From Chryseobacterium arachidis (GTDB lineage: Bacteria; Bacteroidota; Bacteroidia; Flavobacteriales; Weeksellaceae), in NCBI RefSeq assembly GCF_900129245.1, contig NZ_FQUT01000010.1:119576-183575 (forward strand): a stretch of DNA of 64,000 nucleotides, written 5' to 3'. A program made the position numbers and the translations under genes. Positions 9,158 through 17,307 of this stretch are shown piece by piece (position 1 is the stretch's first letter; each line of letters begins with the position of its first letter). The notes under the pieces were generated by a model that worked only from the letters and a program-made list of their open reading frames with translations, did no database searches and was not told the origin of the DNA.

Positions 9158-10042
9158 ATGGGCAATCTGAAGAAACTGGAAATCAAAAAAAACATTCAAA
9201 AACTTGAAGATAAAAATCTGTCATTCCGGGTTTTTGATTTGAACAAAGAAAACCTGATAGATTATTTTAAGCCCCATAAAAAAGACCATTTCTTAATTAT
9301 TGTTATTGAAAACGGAACATTACAGCTTCATATTGAGGACAAAATTCATTATTTAAAAGCCGGAAAAATTTCCGTCGTATTTCCGGAACAGATTCATTTT
9401 ATTTCGGATGTTAGCCCAGATGTAAAAGGTAAAATTATTCTGTTTGAAGAAATATTATTCTGTTCGGATATCCTGAAAAATGAGTTGAGCACTTACAATG
9501 TCAATCTTTCAACACAACTCAACTGTACGATTTTATCTTCCGAAGATTTTGAACAAAGCTTAAATGCGATTAGGATTATTAAAGGAATTTATGAACAGCC
9601 AAGCTTGATTAAAAAAGAACAGGCTAGATTTCAAATTAAGATTTTTCTTTTGGGTTTGATAGAATCCGTTCACGGTTTGCATCCTATTTTACATCAAGAA
9701 ACAACTGATAAACCTGTTTATGTTCGGTTTAAAAAATTGTTGAATGAACATTATAAACACTACCGAACTGTTCAATATTATGCCGAAGAATTAGCGATTA
9801 CGCCTAAAAAATTAAATTCAATTACTAAAAAACACTGTGGAGAAACTGCCATTCAGGCGATTCATAATCGGATTTTAATGGAAATCAAACGTCAATTGAT
9901 GTTTTCTGATTTGTCTCACAAGGAAATCGCTTTTGATTTAGGCTTTAATTCTCCCTCTGCACTCAACAAATTCGTAAAAGCAAAATTGAAAGAAACGCCG
10001 ACCGAACTTCAGCAGGAACTGGCGCAAATGTATAACGCGTAG
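9158..10042 (+). CDS. AraC family transcriptional regulator
   Basis: A 294-residue protein. The N-terminal half (about 15-110) looks like a small cupin sensor domain (HFLIIVIENGTLQLHIEDKIHYLKAGKISVVFPEQIHF). The C-terminal AraC domain (about 195-290) has two helix-turn-helix units: YYAEELAITPKKLNSITKKH and HKEIAFDLGFNSPSALNKF. It lies 67 bp upstream of an iron-containing alcohol dehydrogenase on the same strand, so it probably controls that gene in response to an aldehyde, alcohol or aromatic signal. The ligand is not predictable. Confidence 0.93.
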   Translation: MGNLKKLEIKKNIQKLEDKNLSFRVFDLNKENLIDYFKPHKKDHFLIIVIENGTLQLHIEDKIHYLKAGKISVVFPEQIHFISDVSPDVKGKIILFEEILFCSDILKNELSTYNVNLSTQLNCTILSSEDFEQSLNAIRIIKGIYEQPSLIKKEQARFQIKIFLLGLIESVHGLHPILHQETTDKPVYVRFKKLLNEHYKHYRTVQYYAEELAITPKKLNSITKKHCGETAIQAIHNRILMEIKRQLMFSDLSHKEIAFDLGFNSPSALNKFVKAKLKETPTELQQELAQMYNA

Positions 10043-10109
10043 TCCTGTTTGTATAACATGGCTTGTTTTGGTTGATCTAATTTTGTCTCATTAAAATTTA
10101 AATAAAAAA

Positions 10110-11276
10110 ATGAGCAAATTATTTATTGCAGGAGAAGTTTTCCATGGTGCAGGAACTCTTGAAGAATTAAAAAATATTAAGGGATCAAAAGCGGTCATCG
10201 TAACGGGAGGAAGCTCAATGAGAAAGAGCGGAACATTGGATAAAGCCGTTGCCTATCTTGCCGAAGCTGGAATCGAAACTCAGATTTTCGAAGGTGTGGA
10301 AGAAGATCCGTCATCTGAAACTTGCATGAAAGGAGCTGAAATGATTCAGGCTTTCCAACCGGACTGGATCATTGGTTTAGGAGGTTGTTCAGCAATTGAT
10401 GCAGCAAAAATCATGTGGGTATTTTATGAATATCCTGAGGCAGATTTCGATGCAATGATCAAGCCTTTCACGGTACCTGTTTTAAGAAATAAGGCAAAAT
10501 TCATCGCGATCCCTTCTACCAGCGGAACAGGAACTGAAACCACAGGTCTTGCTGTAATCACAGATAGAGAAAAAGGCGTAAAATATCCAATTGTTTCTTA
10601 CGAATTGACTCCTGATATCGCGATTGTTGATGGTGAAATCTGTGCTTCTATGCCGGCTCACGTAACTTCAAACACAGGTCTTGACGCTTTGACTCACTGT
10701 GTGGAAGCTTATGTTTCCAATATTGATAACAATATTGCGGATGCGCTTTCAAAAGGTGGTTTGGAGATTGTTTTTGATAATCTGAAAGAAGCGGTAGAAA
10801 ACCCTAACAATATTACAGCGCGTCAGAATATGCATGATGCATCATTTATGGCAGGTTTGGCGTTCAACAATGCCTGGTTGGGAATTGTTCACTCGTTATC
10901 TCACCAGGTTGGTGCTTTGTACGGAATTCCTCACGGAGCTTCTAATGCGATTTTCCTTCCGAATGTAATCCGTTATAATGCTTTTGCGACAGACCGTTTT
11001 CCTGATTTGGCAAGAGTAATCGGTAAAGAAACGGCTGAAGATTTAGCTCAGGCTATTGAGACTTTACGTTCTGACGTTAACAATCCATCAGCGATCAAAG
11101 AATTCGGAATTTCCAGAGAAGATTGGGATAAGAATCTTGATTATATCGCTAACAATGCTTTGGTAGATCCATGTACTGGTTTCAACCCGAGGGTACCGAC
11201 TTTGGATGAATTGAAAGCGATTTACAATGCTTGTTATGAAGGCGTTGTGTATGTTGAAGAATTGGTTACTGGATAA
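10110..11276 (+). CDS. Iron-containing alcohol dehydrogenase
   Basis: A 388-residue group III alcohol dehydrogenase, close in feel to the C-terminal half of AdhE and to clostridial butanol dehydrogenases (AAKIMWVFYEYPE). The nucleotide-binding turn is GLGGCSAIDAAK (89-100), with cysteine where GGGS is usual. Probable metal ligands are D192 and H196 (LDALTHCVEAY), H261 (IVHSLSH) and H275 (GIPHGASNA). It would interconvert aldehydes and primary alcohols with NAD(P)H. A -7-like TAATTTTG lies at 10078-10085, so it may have its own promoter as well as read-through from the AraC gene. The substrate is unknown. Confidence 0.93.
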   Translation: MSKLFIAGEVFHGAGTLEELKNIKGSKAVIVTGGSSMRKSGTLDKAVAYLAEAGIETQIFEGVEEDPSSETCMKGAEMIQAFQPDWIIGLGGCSAIDAAKIMWVFYEYPEADFDAMIKPFTVPVLRNKAKFIAIPSTSGTGTETTGLAVITDREKGVKYPIVSYELTPDIAIVDGEICASMPAHVTSNTGLDALTHCVEAYVSNIDNNIADALSKGGLEIVFDNLKEAVENPNNITARQNMHDASFMAGLAFNNAWLGIVHSLSHQVGALYGIPHGASNAIFLPNVIRYNAFATDRFPDLARVIGKETAEDLAQAIETLRSDVNNPSAIKEFGISREDWDKNLDYIANNALVDPCTGFNPRVPTLDELKAIYNACYEGVVYVEELVTG

Positions 11277-11305
11277 TATATCATATTTCCTACTATTAAC
11301 ATTAA

Positions 11306-11334
11306 ACGTTATAGGTTTTTGAAACCTATAACGT
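11306..11334 (+). terminator. Terminator of the alcohol dehydrogenase gene
   Basis: A perfect 13-bp stem, ACGTTATAGGTTT (11306-11318) with AAACCTATAACGT (11322-11334), a 3-nt loop, then CTTTTT. Confidence 0.9.
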
Positions 11335-11355
11335 CTTTTTACAGGATGTTGTCAA

Positions 11356-11462
11356 TAGCCCCGATTGAGCGGCATGTTGAGTTCTTTTCAGGATTAGGTT
11401 CGGCGGCTTCGCCGCCGAACCTAATCCTGAAAAAGCAAGTAGCGAAAGCGGGAAATCGCTAC
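11356..11462. repeat. Dispersed hairpin element, copy B
   Basis: Begins TAGCCCCGATTGAGCGGCAT and ends AGCGAAAGCGGGAAATCGCT. The core is a perfect 23-bp stem, 11385-11407 with 11411-11433, closed by a TTC loop; its tip is GGCGGC-TTC-GCCGCC. It sits between the convergent alcohol dehydrogenase and the 133-aa exported protein, just after the terminator. It shares outer flanks and tip with copy C (15762-15880), but the middle of the arms differs. Confidence 0.7.
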
Positions 11463-11486
11463 GCAATTTAAGCTTAAAATAAAAAA

Positions 11487-11507
11487 AGGAAGTCGTTGTG
11501 GCTTCCT
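11487..11507 (-). terminator. Terminator of the 133-aa exported protein gene
   Basis: AGGAAG (11487-11492) pairs with CTTCCT (11502-11507), followed on the minus strand by a run of seven T. It lies 8 bp beyond the stop codon. Confidence 0.7.
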
Positions 11508-11515
11508 GTTTCGTT

Positions 11516-11917
11516 TTATTGATAAATAACGACATCGTTTTTCTTGATCTGGTAACGAGTTTTTTTGTAGGGAACCAAGACGTAACTGTCTTTTATATGG
11601 CTTCCGCTTTTCCAAAGATTACCTTTCCCTTGTTTGTCGAGAATGATGCTTTTCGCATTTCCGTCAGGGATAAAAATTTCAGCTTTTTTCATATTTTTAC
11701 TGAAAATCACAGCCGTCACCGTAGAATAACTTTTGTCGGCACTCACTTCATTTAACTTGATTTTCTGTTCGAAAACTCTTATACAATTATTTCTAAGCTG
11801 AGAATAGGTATACCCCGCAGAGCCGATGCAGCCGTGAACATCTCTGTCGCCACCAACTTTTTGGGCAAACGTAAAGGAACTTAAGACGAGAGCGGTGAAG
11901 AAAATTGTTTTTTTCAT
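11516..11917 (-). CDS. Small exported protein of unknown function
   Basis: A 133-residue protein with a clear signal peptide (MKKTIFFTALVLSSFTFAQ, cut near residue 19). The mature part starts with a cysteine-containing motif, GGDRDVHGCIGSAGYTYS, and has a second cysteine in NNCIRVFEQ, which could form a disulfide. The rest is beta-rich (TVTAVIFSKNMKKAEIFIPDG). I recognise it only as a type of small secreted protein seen in Flavobacteriia. No enzyme motif is visible. It has its own terminator and a 188-bp upstream spacer, so it is monocistronic. Confidence 0.75.
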   Translation of the reverse strand: MKKTIFFTALVLSSFTFAQKVGGDRDVHGCIGSAGYTYSQLRNNCIRVFEQKIKLNEVSADKSYSTVTAVIFSKNMKKAEIFIPDGNAKSIILDKQGKGNLWKSGSHIKDSYVLVPYKKTRYQIKKNDVVIYQ

Positions 11918-12114
11918 GGTATCATTTTTTAATTATGGTTTTGTCTAAGATACAAAAAAGGCACTTTTCCTGAAGGCTTTTAGTCAATTTATTTACCTCA
12001 TTGATTTTTAAAATCCCCCTCTGATTCAGAAAAAAAAATCTTGAAAATCAATCTTTAACTGATGGAAGATACCGATTAATCATTACGACGAAGTATTCAG
12101 GCTGTTTGTTGAAA

Positions 12115-12250
12115 CAGTCAACCAGTTCGAAGAATCAGCCAACTGTTACGAAAACTCGTTCAACCACTTCGAATAGCCAATCAAGGAGTTCGAAGAACCA
12201 ATCAACTACTTCGAAGGGTCAATCAATCATTTCGAAGGGTCAATCAAGTA
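12115..12250 (+). repeat. 21-bp tandem repeat array, about 6.5 units
   Basis: Six consecutive 21-bp units run from 12115 to 12240, with a partial seventh to about 12250. The consensus is CAATCAAnnAnTTCGAAGnn; the last three full units (12178-12240) are the most alike, and the early ones have drifted. Each unit centres on a TTCGAA palindrome (TACGAA in unit 2). Because 21 is a multiple of three, a frame stays open across it (12106-12411, with SKNQSTTSKGQS-like repeats). That frame has no start context or conserved domain, and its tail overlaps the bglX terminator and stop, so I do not call it a gene. The rest of the spacer 11918-12394 shows nothing but the terminator. Confidence 0.8.
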
Positions 12251-12347
12251 CAATTTACTATATTCCAATAACTTACAGACGTTTCAAAACATATTCAAAA
12301 TATCTCCACATACGGATTGCTAATTACTTATCATCCATTAATCATAA

Positions 12348-12373
12348 AAAAGCCACTCTTTCGAATGGCTTTT
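12348..12373 (-). terminator. Terminator of bglX
   Basis: On the minus strand AAAAGCCATTC-GAAA-GAGTGGCTTTT forms an 11-bp stem with one G-U pair and a GAAA tetraloop, followed by TT. It lies 22 bp past the bglX stop and ends the glucan utilisation transcript. Confidence 0.85.
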
Positions 12374-12394
12374 ATATTAATTTGCTTGAACAAC

Positions 12395-14722
12395 TTATTT
12401 CGTCCAGTTGATTTTTGAATGTTTTACCTCTTCAGAGTTGGTACCAATCATGATATCAAAATCTCCGGCTTCCCAATCGTATTTCAAATCTCCATTGTAG
12501 AATTTAAGATTTTCAGGAGTGATATCGAAGGTAACCTTTTTAGATTCGCCTTTTTTCAATAATACTTTCTGGAATCCTTTCAATTCTTTTACCGGTCTTG
12601 TGATGCTTCCCACCATATCTCTAATGTATAATTGAACTACCTCAGCTCCGTCATAGTTTCCAGAATTAGTTACTGTTACTGAAGCCTGAATCGTTTGATT
12701 TCCTTTTGGATTGGCATTAGAAACCGTAACATCAGAATAATTGAATTTAGTATAACTCAAGCCATAACCGAACGGATACAGAGGTGTGTTACATTCATCC
12801 ATATAGTTTGAACGGAATCTTTGGTATTCGCATTTATCAACTAATTTTTGGTCTAATGGGCGACCCGTATTTTTAGCGTTATAATAAATTGGAACCTGTC
12901 CTAAGCTTCTCGGGAACGTCATCGGAAGTTTTCCAGAAGGATTTACTTTTCCGAAAAGAACGTCTGCAATTGCATTTCCCGCTTCTGAACCTGGGAACCA
13001 AGCATTTAAAATAGCATCCGGTGTATCTTTTACATTCGTTAAAGCCAATGGACGACCTGTAAACAGTACCATTGCGATTGGTTTTCCTGTCTTTTTCAGT
13101 TCATTTAATAAATCAACCTGTGACTGAGGAATCGTGATTTCGGTTCTTGAAGAAGATTCACCGCTCATTTCGGCAGATTCTCCGATGGCTAAAACGATCA
13201 CATCGGCTTTATTGGCAACATCAACGGCTTCTTTTAATAAAGCTTCTTTTGAACGGTTATCTCTGTCGGTTTTCTTACCGTGAGCTGCATAAATTTCTTC
13301 TAATTTAGCATCATAATCAATATTCGCTCCTTTTGCAGAAAGGAATTTTACATCTTTACCATAGTTCGCCTGAAGCCCCTGCATTAAATTAACAGAAATT
13401 GCATGTTTTGTAGCGACACTCCAAGTTCCTGCCATGTTCATTGAATTGTTAACCAATGGCCCGATTACCGCAACTGTTCCTGATTTTTTTAATGGTAAAA
13501 CCTGGTTTTCATTTTTCATCAAAACCATCGACTGTGCCGCAACATTTCTTGCAATATTACGGTTTTCCATACTGTACACTTCCTTGGCAGCTAATTTTGC
13601 ATCACCATGTTTGTATGGATTGTCGAACAAACCTAAATCATATTTTGCTTCAAGAATTCTTCTCGTTGCCATATCTATTTCAGCCTGAGTTACCTTCCCC
13701 TCGGATAAAGATTTTTTTAATGTTGTTAAAAAACCTTCACCCACCATATCCATGTCAACACCTGCTTTCAAAGCCAATGCAGATACCTGTTGAAGGTCTC
13801 CCATTCCGTGGTCTACCATTTCGTTGATACCTGTATAATCGGTCACTACGAAACCTTTGAATTTCCACTGATTTCTCAACACTTCAGTCTGCAACCATCT
13901 GTTTCCAGTTGCCGGAACCCCGTCCACTTCGTTGAAAGAAGCCATTACCGAAGCTACTCCTGCATCAACCGCCGCTTTATAAGGTGGAAAATATTCGTTG
14001 AACATTCTCACGTGGCTCATGTCAACGGTATTGTAATCTCTACCCGCTTCTCCGGCTCCGTATAATGCAAAGTGCTTTACACAAGCCAAAATATTGGTTC
14101 CGTTTGCTAAGTCTTTTCCTTGGTAACCGTACACCATGTTTTTAGAAATTTCACTTCCTAAATACGGATCTTCTCCGGAACCTTCAGAAACCCTTCCCCA
14201 TCTCGGTTCGCGGGAAATGTCTACCATTGGAGAGAACGTCCAGTTGATTCCGTCAGCCGCTGCTTCTTTTGCTGCCACTCTTGCTGACTGCTGAACCAAG
14301 TTCATGTCCCAAGAAGCTGCTAATCCCAATGGAATCGGGAAAGTAGTTTCATACCCGTGAATTACGTCCATTCCGAAAATCATTGGAATTTTCAGACGGC
14401 TGTTTTCCACCGCCACTTTCTGTACGGCTTTGATTTTATCAGCTCCTTTTATATTGAATAATCCACCGACTAAACCTTGTTCCACTTTTTTTCCGATGTC
14501 GGAACTTTTAGCCAAACCTGTTGTAAAGTCTCCTGAACTTGGTAAATTCAGCTGCCCGATTTTTTCGTCTAAGGTCATTTTTGCTAAAAGCGCATCAACA
14601 AAAGCCTTTTTCTTCGACTGGTACTGAGCTGTCTGATAAGACTGAACGGGCTTCGTGACCATTTCCTGTGCCGAGAACACAGGTGCCAATGCTAAAGTGG
14701 CGATTACAATTAACTTTTTCAT
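12395..14722 (-). CDS. bglX: Periplasmic beta-glucosidase, glycoside hydrolase family 3
   Basis: A 775-residue protein with a signal peptide (residues 1-18, ending VFSAQ). The GH3 N-terminal barrel (about 45-360) carries FGMDVIHGYETTFPIPLG, SREPRWGRVSEGSGEDP, the KH pair in ACVKHFALYG, and the nucleophile D295 in VVTDYTGINE. The alpha/beta sandwich domain (about 390-620) contains the acid/base region near AEMSGESSSRTEI, and a fibronectin-III-like domain (about 660-765) ends the protein. It releases glucose from the non-reducing end of beta-glucans. It is the last gene of the SusCD locus; beside a PF10091/GH144-type endoglucanase the likely substrate is sophoro-oligosaccharide (beta-1,2). Related GH3 enzymes cut beta-1,3 or beta-1,6 links, so specificity is inferred. 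Confidence 0.93.
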   Translation of the reverse strand: MKKLIVIATLALAPVFSAQEMVTKPVQSYQTAQYQSKKKAFVDALLAKMTLDEKIGQLNLPSSGDFTTGLAKSSDIGKKVEQGLVGGLFNIKGADKIKAVQKVAVENSRLKIPMIFGMDVIHGYETTFPIPLGLAASWDMNLVQQSARVAAKEAAADGINWTFSPMVDISREPRWGRVSEGSGEDPYLGSEISKNMVYGYQGKDLANGTNILACVKHFALYGAGEAGRDYNTVDMSHVRMFNEYFPPYKAAVDAGVASVMASFNEVDGVPATGNRWLQTEVLRNQWKFKGFVVTDYTGINEMVDHGMGDLQQVSALALKAGVDMDMVGEGFLTTLKKSLSEGKVTQAEIDMATRRILEAKYDLGLFDNPYKHGDAKLAAKEVYSMENRNIARNVAAQSMVLMKNENQVLPLKKSGTVAVIGPLVNNSMNMAGTWSVATKHAISVNLMQGLQANYGKDVKFLSAKGANIDYDAKLEEIYAAHGKKTDRDNRSKEALLKEAVDVANKADVIVLAIGESAEMSGESSSRTEITIPQSQVDLLNELKKTGKPIAMVLFTGRPLALTNVKDTPDAILNAWFPGSEAGNAIADVLFGKVNPSGKLPMTFPRSLGQVPIYYNAKNTGRPLDQKLVDKCEYQRFRSNYMDECNTPLYPFGYGLSYTKFNYSDVTVSNANPKGNQTIQASVTVTNSGNYDGAEVVQLYIRDMVGSITRPVKELKGFQKVLLKKGESKKVTFDITPENLKFYNGDLKYDWEAGDFDIMIGTNSEEVKHSKINWTK

Positions 14723-14782
14723 AAATCTATCTTCTTAAATTATATTTTCTTTTGTTTTGTTTTAATTTATAATAATTTATTT

Positions 14783-14870
14783 TAAACGCAAAGTTCGCAA
14801 AGATTTTTGTTTAAAATTACCCTGCATATTTTCGTTCGCAAAGGCGTTTCACTCAGCAAAGGCTTCCTGC
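14783..14870. other. Spacer with repeated GCAAAG motifs
   Basis: Between the esterase and bglX, GCAAAG occurs four times: the first two in AACGCAAAGTTCGCAAAG, then in TTCGCAAAGGCG and CAGCAAAGGC. No hairpin terminator or promoter is convincing. It may be a dispersed noncoding sequence or a decayed repeat. Confidence 0.35.
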
Positions 14871-14888
14871 TTAGAATATTACGCTAAA

Positions 14889-15590
14889 TTATTTCTCTTT
14901 TCTTTTACTCAGCATCCACTCGTATAAAGCGGGATTTGAGTAGGTTGAATCCCATGAATTGTGATTGTCATTAGGGAAAATCGTCAGTTCTGCTGATGGA
15001 TTAATGGGATGCAATTTTTGGTAAAAATTAAATGCATTTTCAGGTAAAACGACATCATCCATTCCGCCGTGGAAGATTTTCATGTTTAAATCTTTGTATC
15101 GATGAATATTTGCATACATCACACGGTCGGTCGGTGCGCAAACTGAAACGACTGATGCAAACATTTCGGGATGCTCCATGGCTAATTTTAACGTACCCCA
15201 ACCTCCCATGGATAGTCCGGTAAGATAAATTCTGGAAGCATCAATTTTATATTTTCTCTGAATTTCTTTGATCAAATTGTAAACTGTCACCGTATCCCAC
15301 CATTCATTTTCCGGACATTGCGGTGCTAAAATGGCCACCGGCTCTTTAATCAAATTCTTATACGTAAACGGGCTGTGCGCTTTTACTTTTTCCAAATCGT
15401 TTCCTCTTTCTCCTGAACCGTGAAGAAATACGATCAACGGAACATTCCCTTTGGCTTTTTGAGGATAGTCAAGAATATAGGAAATATTTTCCTGCCTTTT
15501 GATCTCTTTGTTTAATTCGGCTTTAATTTCCTGAGCGTTTAAGCTAAGGGATAACGGGAGAAGTAAAAGTGGAAGGTGTTTCAGTTTCAT
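14889..15590 (-). CDS. Exported alpha/beta-hydrolase (esterase/prolyl-oligopeptidase-like)
   Basis: A 233-residue protein with a signal peptide (residues 1-19, ending LSLNAQ). It is a single alpha/beta-hydrolase domain with the oxyanion segment FLHGSGERGND (55-65), the nucleophile S127 in GLSMGG, the acid D178 or D179 in HGGMDDVV, and H210 in NDNHNSWDSTY. This is the predicted-peptidase/CE1-like type often found in Bacteroidota polysaccharide loci. Placed between a GH144-type glucanase and a GH3 beta-glucosidase, it probably removes ester substituents (acetyl, succinyl or similar) from the glucan. Acylated beta-1,2-glucans exist in nature, but the substituent here is not proven. Confidence 0.85.
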   Translation of the reverse strand: MKLKHLPLLLLPLSLSLNAQEIKAELNKEIKRQENISYILDYPQKAKGNVPLIVFLHGSGERGNDLEKVKAHSPFTYKNLIKEPVAILAPQCPENEWWDTVTVYNLIKEIQRKYKIDASRIYLTGLSMGGWGTLKLAMEHPEMFASVVSVCAPTDRVMYANIHRYKDLNMKIFHGGMDDVVLPENAFNFYQKLHPINPSAELTIFPNDNHNSWDSTYSNPALYEWMLSKRKEK

Positions 15591-15656
15591 TTTTAAATTT
15601 TGATTTGTGATTATTTAAATGTTATTTCTAATCTTAATCAGATTTAATATTTTTTT

Positions 15657-15701
15657 GATAGGATTTGCATCCTATCCTTTAGAATGCCGTCCCGTTGGGA
15701 C
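15657..15701. repeat. Pair of short perfect hairpins beside element C
   Basis: GATAGGAT-TTGC-ATCCTATC is a perfect 8-bp inverted repeat at 15657-15676. GTCCC-GTT-GGGAC is a perfect 5-bp inverted repeat at 15689-15701. Both lie in the 299-bp spacer upstream of the esterase, 60 bp from element C. They look like another type of noncoding dispersed sequence; neither has a U-run after it. Confidence 0.5.
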
Positions 15702-15761
15702 TTTGAGATGAAATGCTTTATTTTTTTTTGAGACTGTATTTCATTGAGATGGCTGCTTTCT

Positions 15762-15880
15762 TAGCCCCGATCGTAGCAATTGTCTGAGCTCATTTTTTGG
15801 GTTTCGGTGGCTGCGGCGGCTTTGCCGCCGCAGCCACCGAAATCAAAAAATAGCAAGTGCGGAGAGCGGGATTAAGCTCC
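15762..15880. repeat. Dispersed hairpin element, copy C
   Basis: Begins TAGCCCCGATCGTAGCAATT and ends GGAGAGCGGGATTAAGCTCC. The core stem has 19 perfect pairs (15802-15820 with 15824-15842) with a TTT loop. It extends outward through ATTTTTTG against CAAAAAAT with a small mismatch zone. Flanks and the GGCGGC-TTy-GCCGCC tip match copy B, while the arm middles differ. It lies just after the PF10091 gene, inside the glucan locus. Confidence 0.7.
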
Positions 15881-15889
15881 TTAAAAATA

Positions 15890-17278
15890 CTATTTAATGT
15901 TATATTTTTCTGATTTGAAACTCAATTTCTTTAATCCCTGCTGGATTTCAGGCGCATTCATAAACAGTTTCCATAAAAATCCGGTGCGGTAATTTTCAAT
16001 CATCGGGGCAATTGTTCCCTGGTCAATGGCTAAATATCTTGGCGTCGTCCAATTGTTATAATGAATCGAAGTTGCATCATAAGGTCCCGCGGAACCGATA
16101 AATTCAGGCTTTTGAGTATAAATAAACTTCAGGAAATCCATAGACTCTTGGGGAGTGTAAGGAAAACTGCTCAAAGCCGCCGTCGGAGTAATCACGCCAT
16201 GATCATTTTGCGGAAAGTGGGCATCGTAACCGACACCTCCATCTTTATTCCTTGAATAACTTGCCGTTAATCCCCAATAATTAGGTCCGTACCCTTTCCA
16301 GCCTTTTGGATTTTCTACGCAATATTTATAGTCGATTAAAACTTGATTTTTATTTAAATCGAAGTAATTTTTAATTAATTTATCTGATAAATTCGTTGGA
16401 TCTAAACCAATGTACGAATATTGAGTCCAGAATAACGGTCCGCCGTAGTCTTCGGCTCCGTTGTGTTTTACATACATTGGAAGTCCGTATTTTTCTTTAT
16501 CTGAAAGATAGGTTCCGTTTCTTGTCCAGCCTTTGTAGTAGGTTTCTGCATCAATTGAATAGGTTGGTGATGAAGCGGCTAAAATGTAGGTAATTAAACA
16601 TTCGTTGTAGCCCTGCAACGGGAAGTTCATTTCCCATTGATATTCGGGTGACCAATGCCAATACAGAACTTTTTCACCACCTTTTGTGTACCAGTTCCAC
16701 TGAATGCCTTTCCAAAGTTCGTCGCATTTTTTGGCGAGTGCTTTTTCTTCAGCATTTCCGTTTTTGAAGTATTCGCGAACCATTAGAATTCCTGAAGTCA
16801 GAAATGCGGTTTCTACCAAATCTCCACCGTTGTCTTTCTTTCCAAAGGGAACGGTTTTTCCTGTTTCACCATTAATCCAGTGCGACCAAGCACCTTTGTG
16901 ACGATCGGCTTTTGCCAGGAAATCCATCATGGTGGTCAATCTTTTCACTGCTTCTTTTCTTGGTACAAAACCTCTTTCGACCCCAACTAAAATTGTTGCC
17001 AATCCAAATCCTGAACCTCCGGTGGTAATCACATGTTTGTCATTATTCGGATAGATATTGTCTTCGTGATAACGCTCTCTTCCCAACATTGAATTAGGTT
17101 CTGCATAATCCCAAAAGTATTTAAGAGCATCTTTTTGAACTTTGTCCATTAATTGCTCGTTAGTAACATTTGATTTAACAGCTTCAGCCTTAGAAAATGT
17201 TTGCCTTGCACTTTGAGAGTTTTTACAGGAAACTGCGAATAATGATGTTGCAGCAATTGATAGTATTATCCTTTTCAT
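15890..17278 (-). CDS. PF10091/GH144-type glucanase lipoprotein, probable endo-beta-1,2-glucanase
   Basis: The frame is open to an upstream ATG at 17323, but I choose 17278. There the protein starts MKRIILSIAATSLFAVSC, a lipoprotein signal with Cys18, and the upstream start lies inside the attenuator hairpin. The result is 462 residues. The body is an (alpha/alpha)6-type domain annotated in Pfam as glucoamylase (PF10091), with ITTGGSGFGLA, AWSHWINGETG, DLVET (D153, E156) and QGYNE (E226). The spacing of these acids resembles, as I recall it, D139/E142/E211 of the Chitinophaga pinensis beta-1,2-glucanase that founded GH144. It is probably anchored to a membrane by lipid and cuts long beta-1,2-glucan into oligosaccharides. 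The Pfam family is broader than GH144, so another beta-glucan is possible. Confidence 0.82.
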   Translation of the reverse strand: MKRIILSIAATSLFAVSCKNSQSARQTFSKAEAVKSNVTNEQLMDKVQKDALKYFWDYAEPNSMLGRERYHEDNIYPNNDKHVITTGGSGFGLATILVGVERGFVPRKEAVKRLTTMMDFLAKADRHKGAWSHWINGETGKTVPFGKKDNGGDLVETAFLTSGILMVREYFKNGNAEEKALAKKCDELWKGIQWNWYTKGGEKVLYWHWSPEYQWEMNFPLQGYNECLITYILAASSPTYSIDAETYYKGWTRNGTYLSDKEKYGLPMYVKHNGAEDYGGPLFWTQYSYIGLDPTNLSDKLIKNYFDLNKNQVLIDYKYCVENPKGWKGYGPNYWGLTASYSRNKDGGVGYDAHFPQNDHGVITPTAALSSFPYTPQESMDFLKFIYTQKPEFIGSAGPYDATSIHYNNWTTPRYLAIDQGTIAPMIENYRTGFLWKLFMNAPEIQQGLKKLSFKSEKYNIK

Positions 17279-17307
17279 TATATCATTTTTAGACAGAATA
17301 CAAAAGA

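Noticed and set aside
12106..12411. 101-residue plus-strand frame over the 21-bp repeats
   Set aside because: The first half is the tandem repeat itself and the end overlaps the bglX terminator and stop codon. It has no start context, domain or signal peptide.
13456..13827. Plus-strand frames opposite the GH3 beta-glucosidase
   Set aside because: Two overlapping shadows in different frames; the minus-strand GH3 frame is conserved along its full length.
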